A stretch of DNA of 64,000 nucleotides. Origin: Novosphingobium sp. 28-62-57. Its GTDB lineage: Bacteria; Pseudomonadota; Alphaproteobacteria; Sphingomonadales; Sphingomonadaceae. A program made the translations under genes and the position numbers. The notes under the pieces were generated by a model. The model saw only the letters and a list, made by a program, of their open reading frames with translations. It searched no databases and was not told where the DNA came from. How positions within the stretch are numbered: position 1 is the first letter of the stretch; every line of letters starts with the position of its first letter. The DNA is taken from contig NCGO01000005.1 in NCBI GenBank assembly GCA_002256985.1, positions 186,001 to 250,000 on the forward strand, read 5' to 3'. Shown piece by piece: positions 42,859 through 51,504 of this stretch.

Positions 42859-44225
42859 TGGTGGGTGTCAGCGATACGCTTTGCGCGCACATCGCCTCAG
42901 TGCGCTGGGAGGATCTGCCCGAAGCGGCGCGCGAAGGGGCGCGGCGGGTGCTGCTTGATGCGGTGGGAGTGACTTATGCCGCCAGCGGCCTTGCACCAGA
43001 AGCCGCGCCGTTCATCGCGCTGGCCCGCGCCAATGGGGCAGGGCCCTGCCGCATTCTGGGCACGGCGCACCGGGTACAACCGCTGGGCGCGGCACTAGCC
43101 AATGGCGCGCTCGCCCATGCGGTGGATTATGAGGACGCGTTTGACCGTGCACCTGCGCATCCCAACGCTTCGCTGGTGCCGGTGCTGCTTGCACTTGCGC
43201 AAGCTGAGGCTCCAGTGGATGGTAGGCGTTTGCTGACGGCGCTGGCGGTGGGCGGGGATGTGGCCTGCCGCATCGCGCTGTCGCTGCGGCAGCCGATGGA
43301 GCAGGGCGGGTGGTATCCGCCGCCGATCGTCGCCGCGTTTGGCGCGGTGGCGGGCGCGGCGAACCTGTTGGGGTTGACGGCAGAGCAGACCAAGGATGCG
43401 CTGTCGCTCACGCTGTGTCAGGTGACAATGCCCGGAGAAATCAAGCACAGCCGCCGCACCGTGTTGCGCGCCGTGCGCGAGGCTTTCCCGGCGCAGGCCG
43501 CGCTGACGGCGGCGCTGCTGGCGCGCGATGGCGTGGCCGGATTTGAAACGCCGCTGGAGGGCAAGGCGGGCTTCTATGCGCTTTATGCGGGCGGGCAGTT
43601 TGACGAGGGTGATCTGACGGACCGTCTGGGCCAGCATTACTGGGGCGCGGAATTGACGTTCAAGCCATGGCCCAGTTGCCGGGGCACGCATCCCTTCATT
43701 GAAATGGCGCTCGATCTGGTGGCGCGGCATGGCTTTGCGGCGGATGACATCGCGTCAGTTCAGGTCATGGTCGACGATGTTCAGGCGATGCTGGTCGAGC
43801 CGCTGGAGCGCAAACAGGCCCCGGACGTGGCGATTGACGCCAAGTTCTCGATCCCCTTCACCACGGCGCTGGCACTGGTGCGCGGCGGGGTGAGGCTGGA
43901 TTCGTTCGGGCCGGAAAGCCTGTGTGATCCGCAGGTTCTGGCGATGGCGGCCAAGGTTGTGCCGGTCGTGCAAGCCTCGCCCAAGTGGCAGCGCGGCGTA
44001 GGTGGGGCGATGCGGGTGACGCTGAAGGATGGTACGGTGCATGAGGCGTTTGTCGCCAATGCGCTGGGGTGCCCGGACCGGCCTTTGAGCGATACGGCGC
44101 AACGCGCGAAGTTCACCGATTGCCTGTCGCGTGCGGCGGTGCCGGTGGGGCTTCGGGATGCAGAGGCTCTGGCGGAACGCATATTGGCACTGGATATGTG
44201 CGAGGATGTGGGCGCGCTGTTCTGA
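42855..44225 (+). CDS. MmgE/PrpD-family protein
   Basis: 456 residues. Family features: an N-terminal helical domain with LLDAVGVTYAASG, the segment LANGALAHAVDYEDAFDRAPAHPNASLVPVLLALAQ (shown in parts: GALAHAVDYEDAF, AHPNASLVPVLLA), YPPPIVAAFGAVAGAANLLG, and FKPWPSCRGTHPFIEMALDL. Members dehydrate 2-methylcitrate, decarboxylate cis-aconitate or isomerise branched acids without iron-sulfur clusters. The last gene of the operon, coupled to the permease gene. Its presence points to a branched or polycarboxylic acid intermediate. Confidence 0.88.
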   Translation: MMVGVSDTLCAHIASVRWEDLPEAAREGARRVLLDAVGVTYAASGLAPEAAPFIALARANGAGPCRILGTAHRVQPLGAALANGALAHAVDYEDAFDRAPAHPNASLVPVLLALAQAEAPVDGRRLLTALAVGGDVACRIALSLRQPMEQGGWYPPPIVAAFGAVAGAANLLGLTAEQTKDALSLTLCQVTMPGEIKHSRRTVLRAVREAFPAQAALTAALLARDGVAGFETPLEGKAGFYALYAGGQFDEGDLTDRLGQHYWGAELTFKPWPSCRGTHPFIEMALDLVARHGFAADDIASVQVMVDDVQAMLVEPLERKQAPDVAIDAKFSIPFTTALALVRGGVRLDSFGPESLCDPQVLAMAAKVVPVVQASPKWQRGVGGAMRVTLKDGTVHEAFVANALGCPDRPLSDTAQRAKFTDCLSRAAVPVGLRDAEALAERILALDMCEDVGALF

Positions 44226-44245
44226 TATCCGTAACCTTGCACTAA

Positions 44246-44316
44246 ACCCGTTCGTGTCGAGCGAAGTCGAGACACCGCGCGCCTGTGTCTCGACTTCGCT
44301 CGACACGAACGGGTTA
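44246..44316. repeat. Perfect palindromic intergenic repeat, copy 2
   Basis: 31-bp arms (44246-44276 and 44286-44316, core CCGTTCGTGTCGAGCGAAGT) with a 9-nt loop; perfect inverse complements. It lies between the convergent PrpD and OmpA-domain genes and could terminate both transcripts. Confidence 0.9.
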
Positions 44317-44346
44317 AGGGCGGAGCGGGTTAGGGGCGGGGCGGCC

Positions 44347-45120
44347 TCAGAAAACCGCGCGTATTTCCGCCCTGCGCTGGCTTTGCCAGGGCAGGCCATC
44401 CGCCTCTGGCTCATCAGTCGCCTTGGCCGCCACTTCCCATTTGGTTTCGACCGCCAGACCCGGCAGCAGACGGCGCATGGTCTCAGCAATCGTCTCGGCG
44501 CGCTCTTGCGCCGCTTCGGGGCGTTCAGCCAGCACTACGCCGCTGACGGTTTCCGGCTCCGTCGCGGCAAAGCCGGTGATGACCAGCTTCTTGGGCTTGG
44601 CGGCCTTTATCCACGTCACCGCGTTGTCGATCAGCCAGTCATCATATTGATAGACCAGAAAATCCTTGTCGAATTCAAAGTACACCGGAAAGGTCCGCTC
44701 GGCATAAGGGCCGGGCGGCACCGGGCGGGCGACCGATGCGGGCGCAATATTGCGGCGGGGCAGGGTGTAGCGGCGGCCGGGGAAGCCTTCGGCCGGGATC
44801 ATGTGGCGCGTGCAGGGAATGTCGAGCCGCGATGTGCGCACCGGGTCCAGCGGGGGGGCACCGCAGGGTTGGGCCGTGTTGGCAGAGGGCTTGCCTTCGA
44901 CCAGCACCGCGAAGTTCCAGTCGGGCTTGTAAGGGCTTTCGGTCACGTCCCAACGTTTGCCCGTTTCGCGATCATCGGTCAGCCAGCAGCCCGATTTGCG
45001 GCCCGCATCGGTATCGCGATAGACCGGGCAGGCCACGAAGCGCACCAGGCCGGCGGTATCCTGCGCCGCTTGCGCGGTGGTCGCGGTGCAGAGCGCGGCG
45101 AGGAGTGCGAACCGCTTCAC
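44347..45120 (-). CDS. Exported protein with C-terminal OmpA-like domain
   Basis: 257 residues from GTG 45120. Signal peptide KRFALLAALCTATTAQA. The C-terminal ~100 residues (FPVYFEFDKDFLVY, WLIDNAVTWIKAAKPKKLVI, ERPEAAQERAETIAETMRR, SQRRAEIRAVF) are an OmpA-type peptidoglycan-binding fold. The N-terminal part has paired cysteines (ACPVYR, SGCWL; QPCGAP, IPCTRH), probably disulfides. GTGA overlap with the cytochrome gene indicates joint translation. It could anchor the cytochrome or receptor complex to the wall (inference). Confidence 0.75.
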   Translation of the reverse strand: MKRFALLAALCTATTAQAAQDTAGLVRFVACPVYRDTDAGRKSGCWLTDDRETGKRWDVTESPYKPDWNFAVLVEGKPSANTAQPCGAPPLDPVRTSRLDIPCTRHMIPAEGFPGRRYTLPRRNIAPASVARPVPPGPYAERTFPVYFEFDKDFLVYQYDDWLIDNAVTWIKAAKPKKLVITGFAATEPETVSGVVLAERPEAAQERAETIAETMRRLLPGLAVETKWEVAAKATDEPEADGLPWQSQRRAEIRAVF

Positions 45121-46634
45121 AGCGCGCTCATCAGGTTGACCAGATCCTGCTTTTCCTGCTCGGTATAGCCGATGAAATAGCGCCGTTCGTAATAGTCCAC
45201 CACGCCGCGCAGATCCTTGGCCAGACCGTTCGAGAAATAGGGCGCGCGGCTTGAAAGGCCCCGCATCGATTGCAGCGTGATCTTGCCAACATCGGCGCAT
45301 TTGCCCGATGTCAGGCCAAAGCCCGGATCGTAGGTATAGATGACCTTGCCATAATGCGGGTGCGGGCGTCCGGTGCAGGTAACCTTGAACAGCGGCAGAT
45401 CGTCCCACGGATCGGCAAAGGGCAGGGTGGTGGTGCCCAGATCGACCTGACCCGGGGCCACATCATTGCCCATCTGGCTCATATTGTGGCAGAATACGCA
45501 CGAGTTCCGCACCGGATTGCCAAAGCCGATGCGCGAATTGATGCCTGCCGTATCGGTGATCAGGAACATCTTTTCGCGGAAAACCCGCGCGCCACGCGCG
45601 ACCGATTGGCGGAAGGTCAGCTGCTCGGGCGTCAGCTTGGCGGCTTCATCAGCGGAGATGTTTTCCCAGCCCTTGAACTCGCTCCACACCGGCTCGCCAA
45701 TCGAGCCGAGTGCTCCGGGTTCGCTGTCGCGCAGCCGCGCCGGGCCAGCCTTGGCACCGCCGGAATCCACTGCGCCGCCCGCCTTTGTCACCTGCATGGC
45801 CGTGTAGATGCGCAGTTCAAAGTCCTGCAATTGCTTGCGCTGGGCGGGGCTTAGCGCCTTGAGCATTTGCAGGTGGGTGGCGGCCGCATCGTCCATCTGG
45901 ATGCGCAAATTGCCCGCGCGGTTATCGGCCATCAGGTTGCCCGATTGCGGTTTGCCATCATCGGGATCGAGCGGCAGCGCATAGCCCTGCTTGGGGTCGA
46001 ACGGGAAGCCGACCGCCAGCAGATACTTCATGTTCGCCACCGGACGCGGGCGGCGATAGACCGAGATCTTGCCAGCCTCAGGCCCATAATTCGGCCCCGA
46101 ATTGCAGCCATTAGGATCGCGCACCACTTCGATGGTGAAATCGGGCTTTATCGGTTTGCCATTGAAGCTTTTGGCAGGCCATGGCCGTTCGATGCGGATC
46201 AGCCCGCGATCGAGCAGCAGCGAATGGCTCTCGCGCTTGGCTTGCGGCAAGGTGGGGCAGTTCGATCCGTCATAGGCGGCAAAGAGCGGGTCCTTGCCCT
46301 TTGTGCGCTCCCACTGGCGGCGCGCGCTCTCCACCGAAAGGCCCATTGCATCAGCGGGTTGATGACAGGTGACGCACGCCCGCCCGTCCTTGCCCAGCGG
46401 CTCGAAAAACGGGTGGCCTGCCGTCTTCAACGGCCCGCCCACGGTTAGCGTCCGCAGCGTGCCATTGGCGTTTTCATAGTCCAGAACCGCTGGCAGGACC
46501 CGGCCCTCACCGGGTGCCCACCAGCGGTCCGGCACATCCCCGCCACGCGCGCCGACCGCAAGAGTCAGCACCAGCGCGGCGAGGGGCAGGGCAAGCGACC
46601 TTTGCGGGAGGAAATGCATCGGTCGCTTTCCCAT
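45117..46634 (-). CDS. Di-haem cytochrome c (cytochrome c peroxidase-like)
   Basis: 505 residues with a signal peptide and two haem-c sites, CVTCH (residues 87-91) and CVFCH (379-383). The distance and the stretch LSSRAPYFSNGLAKDLRGVV near the C-terminus are like the MauG/CcpA peroxidase superfamily, where that segment precedes a second haem ligand region. Larger than classical CcpA (~350). It would act in the periplasm as an electron carrier, peroxidase or oxidase. It starts 2 bp after the TonB receptor gene and overlaps the OmpA-domain gene. Confidence 0.82.
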   Translation of the reverse strand: MGKRPMHFLPQRSLALPLAALVLTLAVGARGGDVPDRWWAPGEGRVLPAVLDYENANGTLRTLTVGGPLKTAGHPFFEPLGKDGRACVTCHQPADAMGLSVESARRQWERTKGKDPLFAAYDGSNCPTLPQAKRESHSLLLDRGLIRIERPWPAKSFNGKPIKPDFTIEVVRDPNGCNSGPNYGPEAGKISVYRRPRPVANMKYLLAVGFPFDPKQGYALPLDPDDGKPQSGNLMADNRAGNLRIQMDDAAATHLQMLKALSPAQRKQLQDFELRIYTAMQVTKAGGAVDSGGAKAGPARLRDSEPGALGSIGEPVWSEFKGWENISADEAAKLTPEQLTFRQSVARGARVFREKMFLITDTAGINSRIGFGNPVRNSCVFCHNMSQMGNDVAPGQVDLGTTTLPFADPWDDLPLFKVTCTGRPHPHYGKVIYTYDPGFGLTSGKCADVGKITLQSMRGLSSRAPYFSNGLAKDLRGVVDYYERRYFIGYTEQEKQDLVNLMSAL

Positions 46635-46636
46635 TC

Positions 46637-48865
46637 TCAGCTGCCGATTTCAACGCGCAGGCGAACCCCAAATGTGCGTGGCGCGCCATAGATGCTGCCG
46701 CCGTCCGCGCTTGAGCTGTTCTGGATCTGCGATGCGATGTAAGTCTTGTTGGTCAGGTTGTTGACGAACCCTTCCAGCTTGTACTTGCGGCCCATATCGA
46801 CCGTAAGGCGCGCGTCGAAGATGCTGCGGCCCGGCACCAGCGTGTTGACACTGGGGAAGGGGGTGGCGAACTGTTCGGCGATATAGGACCACTGCACGCG
46901 CGGGGTAACCTCAACCGAGCCCAGCGGAATGGCATATTGCACGCCAGCATTGACCGTCCATTCGGGCGAGAACGGCAGCACGCGATCCTTGGGCACGAAG
47001 CGCAAGTTGGTGGGGCAGCCGGCATCGGTGCCCGGCGCATTGGTATCGGAGATACAGGCCGAATTGGCGAACTTGGAATTGAGGTAACCCATACCCGCAT
47101 TGGCGGCAAATCCGCCGAATTGCGCGGTCACTTCCAGCTCTGCGCCCCACGATTTGCCCGCCAGCGCATTTTGCGTGACCGGCAATCCGCCAACAAGGCT
47201 GGAAAGCTGGATATCCTTGTAATCCGAATAGAACACATCGCCGTTCACGCGCAGGTGCCGGTCAAACAGCTCGGTCTTGAGGCCCGCTTCATAAACGAAG
47301 TTGCGCTCGGGCAGGAAATCGGGGGTATTGGGCGTCAGGTTCACGCCGCCCGCCTTGTAGCCCTTTGATGCGGTCAGGTAGAACATGTTGTTATCACCGA
47401 AGTGATAGTTCACGCCCAGCTTGCCGGTCAGCTGCTGTGACGTGACCTGGCTGGTGAAGGGCAGCGTGATCGGCGGACCGGGCACGGCAAAGCGGGTATA
47501 GACCTGCTTGTCCCATGAATAGCGCGCGCCTGCCAGCACCTCGATGGCATCGGTCAGGTAGTAATTGACCTGCCCGAACACCGATTGTGACGTGTTCTTG
47601 GCCTCGGTGATGATGCTGCTGTTGGACTGCCGAACATCGAGCACGTTGCGGTTGTCGCGCAGCAAGGTGACGGGGATCGATTCATCCATCACAAACCCGC
47701 CGAGCACCCACTGCAGCGGACCCTTGCCGGTGGACAGCAGGTTGAATTCGCCGATCAGCGTCTTGAACCGGGTCTTGCCATTGCTCATCCGGCCGGGGAA
47801 GCGCGCGGTGTTGGCACCGCTGGTAGGCAGGTTGGCGGGCACAGGCAGGGCCGTGGCGGTGCGGTCACCATCGGTCTGATCGTCGGTCGTGCCATCCTGC
47901 CATGATACCAGCGCACGCGCTTGCACGCTGTCGCTCACGTCATAACGCGCTTCGGTAGACAGGCGGTATCCGGCCTGATCCTGAAACGACAGGCCATCTT
48001 CCTGAATTTCGAACGGATTGGTGCTGACCGTATCGCCCCGACGCTTGACCGCGTTGTTGTCGCTGCGCACATCGAAGTATTCGCCGCGCACGTTCACATT
48101 CAGCCGCCCGTCCATGCCGCGCAGGCGCAGATTGGCGCGGATGGCGTCCATGTTCATGTTGCCGGGCTGGCTTTGCGCATTGGCGGCAATGTTGCGGGTA
48201 AAGCTGTCACGCTCTTCATGAACGCCTGCGATGCGCAGCGCCACGTTTTCGCCACCAACGTTGATCGCCACAACCGCGCGGTAACGGTCATAGTTGGCCA
48301 CCGTTACATCACCAATGGCAAAGGCGCTGTCGAATTCCGGCTCGGGCGTGCGGACATAGAGCGCGCCGCCGGTGGAGTTCTGCCCGGTCAGCGTCCCCTG
48401 CGGCCCGCGCAGCACTTCCATCGATCCGATATCGAAGAAGGTATGGCCAATGAACTGTTCGTGCGGGATCAGCTGGCCATCGATGTAATAGGCGACGCCG
48501 GGGTTCGATGTTGGCGCGGATTGCGCGATGCCAACCCCGCGAATGTTGATGAAAGTGGACCGGTTGAACGTGTTGATCGCAATCGAAGGGGCGATCTGCT
48601 GAATGTCGTTCAGATTGACAACGCCCTTGCGCTCAAGCTCTTCACCGGTGAAGACCGAGGCGGAAATCGGAATGTCCTGAAGGCTCTGTTCGCGGCGTTC
48701 GGCGGTCACGACAATGGCGGTAAGGCCGCCGGTATCGCTTGCATCAGCCTGGGGTGCACCGGTCTGCGCTGCGTCCTGCGCCAGAGCGGGGACAGCGGCG
48801 AAGATGGCTGTGCTGCCAAGCAGCGCGCCGAGCACAGTGGCTCTGCGAGTGTTGATGGAAAGCAT
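46637..48865 (-). CDS. TonB-dependent receptor
   Basis: 742 residues. Signal peptide ending near AVPALAQ; TonB-box region TAIVVTAERREQSLQDIPIS; plug motifs FINIRGVGIAQSAPTSNPGV and MEVLRGPQGTLTGQNSTGGA; barrel ending TFGVRLRVEIGS. This is the sphingomonad subfamily with VTAERREQSLQDIPIS at the plug start, often linked to aromatic, terpenoid or other small hydrophobic compounds. Two bp upstream of the cytochrome gene and 75 bp after the MFS gene, all on the minus strand. Confidence 0.93.
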   Translation of the reverse strand: MLSINTRRATVLGALLGSTAIFAAVPALAQDAAQTGAPQADASDTGGLTAIVVTAERREQSLQDIPISASVFTGEELERKGVVNLNDIQQIAPSIAINTFNRSTFINIRGVGIAQSAPTSNPGVAYYIDGQLIPHEQFIGHTFFDIGSMEVLRGPQGTLTGQNSTGGALYVRTPEPEFDSAFAIGDVTVANYDRYRAVVAINVGGENVALRIAGVHEERDSFTRNIAANAQSQPGNMNMDAIRANLRLRGMDGRLNVNVRGEYFDVRSDNNAVKRRGDTVSTNPFEIQEDGLSFQDQAGYRLSTEARYDVSDSVQARALVSWQDGTTDDQTDGDRTATALPVPANLPTSGANTARFPGRMSNGKTRFKTLIGEFNLLSTGKGPLQWVLGGFVMDESIPVTLLRDNRNVLDVRQSNSSIITEAKNTSQSVFGQVNYYLTDAIEVLAGARYSWDKQVYTRFAVPGPPITLPFTSQVTSQQLTGKLGVNYHFGDNNMFYLTASKGYKAGGVNLTPNTPDFLPERNFVYEAGLKTELFDRHLRVNGDVFYSDYKDIQLSSLVGGLPVTQNALAGKSWGAELEVTAQFGGFAANAGMGYLNSKFANSACISDTNAPGTDAGCPTNLRFVPKDRVLPFSPEWTVNAGVQYAIPLGSVEVTPRVQWSYIAEQFATPFPSVNTLVPGRSIFDARLTVDMGRKYKLEGFVNNLTNKTYIASQIQNSSSADGGSIYGAPRTFGVRLRVEIGS

Positions 48866-48940
48866 TCGAATCCCCTCACTTTATTTCTGCTCTTGTCGAT
48901 AACAGTTTTCATAACGGCAATGTAAGGGCTTGCAAAGCCC

Positions 48941-50131
48941 CTATTTCGCTCCATGTGTCGCACGCGCCCCAAGCGCACTGGCCAAGGCGATGCCCGCCGC
49001 AAGGACCAAGGCACAGGCCACGCGCAGCGGATCGAGCGGCGCCAGCAGGCCGAGCAGAGCCATCGCTGTGCCACTGGCCAGCATCTGCAAGGCCCCGGCA
49101 AGGCTGGTGGCGGTGGCAGCCAGCCCCGCTTCAGCAAAGGCGACAGCGTTGAACGCCACGGGCCCGGCCAGCCCTGCGCCAAGTCCCAGCAGCGTGATCG
49201 GCGCGATCAGCGGCACCACGCCTTCGATCCCGCTCACGGCCAGCACAAATGCGATGGAAGCGCCCGTGGCCGAGCTTGCGGTGCCCAAAATCAGCGCGCT
49301 GAACCGGCGCTCCACCGGCACCACCAGCCGCGTGCCGCCGATGCTGGCCGCAGCGATGACCAGCAGCGCCAGCCCCGCTTCCGCCGAGGACAGACCAAAG
49401 CGGTGAACCAGCAAAAACGGCGCTGCGCCCAGAAACATGTAGAGCCCGCTGCTGGCCGCGCACAGCGTGAGCGTGGTCAACACGAAGCGGCGATTGCGGG
49501 CAAGCTGGGCATAATCGCCCAGCAGGCTGCGCGCCTGCGCCGGGCGGCGTTGGCCTGCACTAGTCTCTGCCAGCCGCTGCCAGGCCGCCACCAGCGCCAG
49601 CATTCCGGCACAGGCCAGCAGGGCGAACACGGCGCGCCAGCCTGCAAAATCGGCCACCGCGCCGCCGATTACCGGGGCAATCGCGGGCGATATCAGCACG
49701 ATGGTCATCAACGTGGCTTGCACGCCTGCCGCGCGCGCCTGGCCAAAGACATCGCCCACCATGACCCGCGCGGTCACCACCCCGCAGGCCCCGCCAAGCG
49801 CTTGCACCAGCCGCGCCAGCAGCAACCATTCGGGCTTTGCCGCAAAAGCTGCTGCTGCGCTGCCCAGAATATAAAGCGTCAGGCCCGAGAGCATCACCGG
49901 TCTGCGGCCCAGCCGATCAGCCAGCGGCCCGGCCACCAGTTGCCCAGCAGCAAGCCCCGCCAGATAGACGCTGACCACCTGCTGCGCGCGCGCTTCGCCA
50001 ATGGCAAAATCCGCGGCGATCAGTGGCAGCGCGGGCACCAGCATGTGGATCGCCATCGATCCCATCGCCGCAATGGCCGCCAGCGTCAGGATCGTGACGC
50101 GATAGCCTGCGGGCTGATCGGCTTTGGTCAT
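48941..50131 (-). CDS. MFS transporter, Bcr/CflA drug-resistance type
   Basis: 396 residues, 12 helices. DRLGRRPVMLSGLTLYILGS in loop 2-3 and ARLVQALGGACGVVTARVMV in helix 4 are typical of the DHA1/Bcr-CflA group of proton antiporters. It probably exports a toxic substrate or product. The ATG at 50131 overlaps the preceding MFS stop (ATGA). It precedes the TonB receptor gene on the same strand. Confidence 0.87.
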   Translation of the reverse strand: MTKADQPAGYRVTILTLAAIAAMGSMAIHMLVPALPLIAADFAIGEARAQQVVSVYLAGLAAGQLVAGPLADRLGRRPVMLSGLTLYILGSAAAAFAAKPEWLLLARLVQALGGACGVVTARVMVGDVFGQARAAGVQATLMTIVLISPAIAPVIGGAVADFAGWRAVFALLACAGMLALVAAWQRLAETSAGQRRPAQARSLLGDYAQLARNRRFVLTTLTLCAASSGLYMFLGAAPFLLVHRFGLSSAEAGLALLVIAAASIGGTRLVVPVERRFSALILGTASSATGASIAFVLAVSGIEGVVPLIAPITLLGLGAGLAGPVAFNAVAFAEAGLAATATSLAGALQMLASGTAMALLGLLAPLDPLRVACALVLAAGIALASALGARATHGAK

Positions 50132-51486
50132 TGCCCGCTGCGCGCTGCCACCTGCCGCGCGGTCAGCGTAAGCGCGGCGCAAACCACGGCGATGCCCACC
50201 AGCAGCAGCGTGGGCGGGGTGAACGATCCGGTGGTCTGGCGCAGCCACCCCATCAGCGGCGGCACCGTGGCTCCGGCCAGGCTCCCGGTCATGTTGATTA
50301 CCACGATGCCCATCGCCATGCTGCCGGGGGCAAGCAGGCGCGTGGGGATCGCCCAGAACGCGGCCACCGTGCAGCCGGTGCAGGCCCCGCCGATCACCAG
50401 CGCAATCAGCCCCTGCAAGCCAGCGCCAAACAGGTTTGCGGCAAAGAGCCCCAAACCGCCGAGCACCGCGGGGATGGCGACATGCAGATAGCGCTCGCCC
50501 GTCCGATCAGAATGGCGCGCATTCAGGATCAATCCGATACCGCTGGCCGCCCATGGCAGGGCCACGATCAGCCCGGTCTGCGCCGAGGTTAGCCCCGACA
50601 GGCTTTTCACCACTTGCGGCAGCCAGAACATGATGCCGTAATTCGACGCCAGAATGCAGAACCAGATCGCCGCGCAAAGCCAGCCCACCGGGCTGCGCAG
50701 CACTGCCCAGCGTTCGCCGGGTGCGTCGCTGGCCGCAGCCTTGCTGGCGCCTTTGACATTGCGGACGATCCAGTCGCGTTCAAGCGCGGTCAGCCAGCGC
50801 GCGTCCTTGGGCGTATCGGGGAACCACACCCACGCAAACACCGCCAGCGCCAGCGCGGGCAGGGCTTCGACCAGAAACATGAAGCGCCAACTGGCCATGC
50901 CGAACGGTTGATCCAGATCGATCAGCATACCCGAAATCGGCGCGCCAATCACTTGCGCGACCGAGATCGACACGATCGGGATGGCCAGAATGGACGCGCG
51001 ATAGCGTTCGGGCGCCCACTGGCTGAGGTACAGCATCAGCCCCGATGACAGCCCGCCTTCGGAAAAGCCGATGGCCACGCGCAAGCCATAGAGCTGCCAT
51101 TCGTTGGTTACCGCCGCCATCAGGCACGAACAGATCCCCCACGCCGCCGTGATCGTGGCCAGCCAGCGGCGCAGGCCCACGGCCTCGTAAAACAGCACGC
51201 TCGGATACTTCGCGATCATGTAGCCCACGAACAACACGCCCGCGCCAAAGCCATATTGCGTGGCCGAAAGCCCCAGCGCGCGGTTCATGTCGATGGCGGC
51301 AAAGCCGACGTTCGTGCGGTCAATCGCGCCGACGAGGATGAACAGCGCCGCCGGAATCACCAGCCTGCGGATCACCTTTGTGCCAACGCTGCTTTCCAGC
51401 GCTTCGTCGTGTGCCACACCCACCGTGGGCTTTCCCTTTGGCACCAGCTTTCCCCTTGGTTCATGTCGTGATGATAGCGCTTGCAT
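50128..51486 (-). CDS. MFS transporter, ACS family
   Basis: 452 residues if started at ATG 51486; a GTG at 51420 would shorten it by 22 residues and leave the operator at 51472 upstream of the gene. Loop signatures GAIDRTNVGFAAIDMNRALG and GFSEGGLSSGLMLYLSQWAP identify an anion:cation symporter of the phthalate/tartrate type. It likely imports an organic anion. First gene of a minus-strand unit continuing to 44347. The 5' region is shared with the divergent P450 gene. Confidence 0.88.
   Translation of the reverse strand: MQALSSRHEPRGKLVPKGKPTVGVAHDEALESSVGTKVIRRLVIPAALFILVGAIDRTNVGFAAIDMNRALGLSATQYGFGAGVLFVGYMIAKYPSVLFYEAVGLRRWLATITAAWGICSCLMAAVTNEWQLYGLRVAIGFSEGGLSSGLMLYLSQWAPERYRASILAIPIVSISVAQVIGAPISGMLIDLDQPFGMASWRFMFLVEALPALALAVFAWVWFPDTPKDARWLTALERDWIVRNVKGASKAAASDAPGERWAVLRSPVGWLCAAIWFCILASNYGIMFWLPQVVKSLSGLTSAQTGLIVALPWAASGIGLILNARHSDRTGERYLHVAIPAVLGGLGLFAANLFGAGLQGLIALVIGGACTGCTVAAFWAIPTRLLAPGSMAMGIVVINMTGSLAGATVPPLMGWLRQTTGSFTPPTLLLVGIAVVCAALTLTARQVAARSGQ
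51472..51485. promoter_or_regulatory. LacI/GalR-type operator candidate (AAGCGCTT class) at P450/MFS divergent promoter
   Basis: TGATAGCGCTTGCA, close to TGTAAGCGCTTACA and sharing 12 of 14 positions with the site at 25825. The second LacI-family regulator gene lies 1.3 kb downstream of it. Confidence 0.55.
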
Positions 51487-51504
51487 GGCGCAGCGCGGCT
51501 GCTT

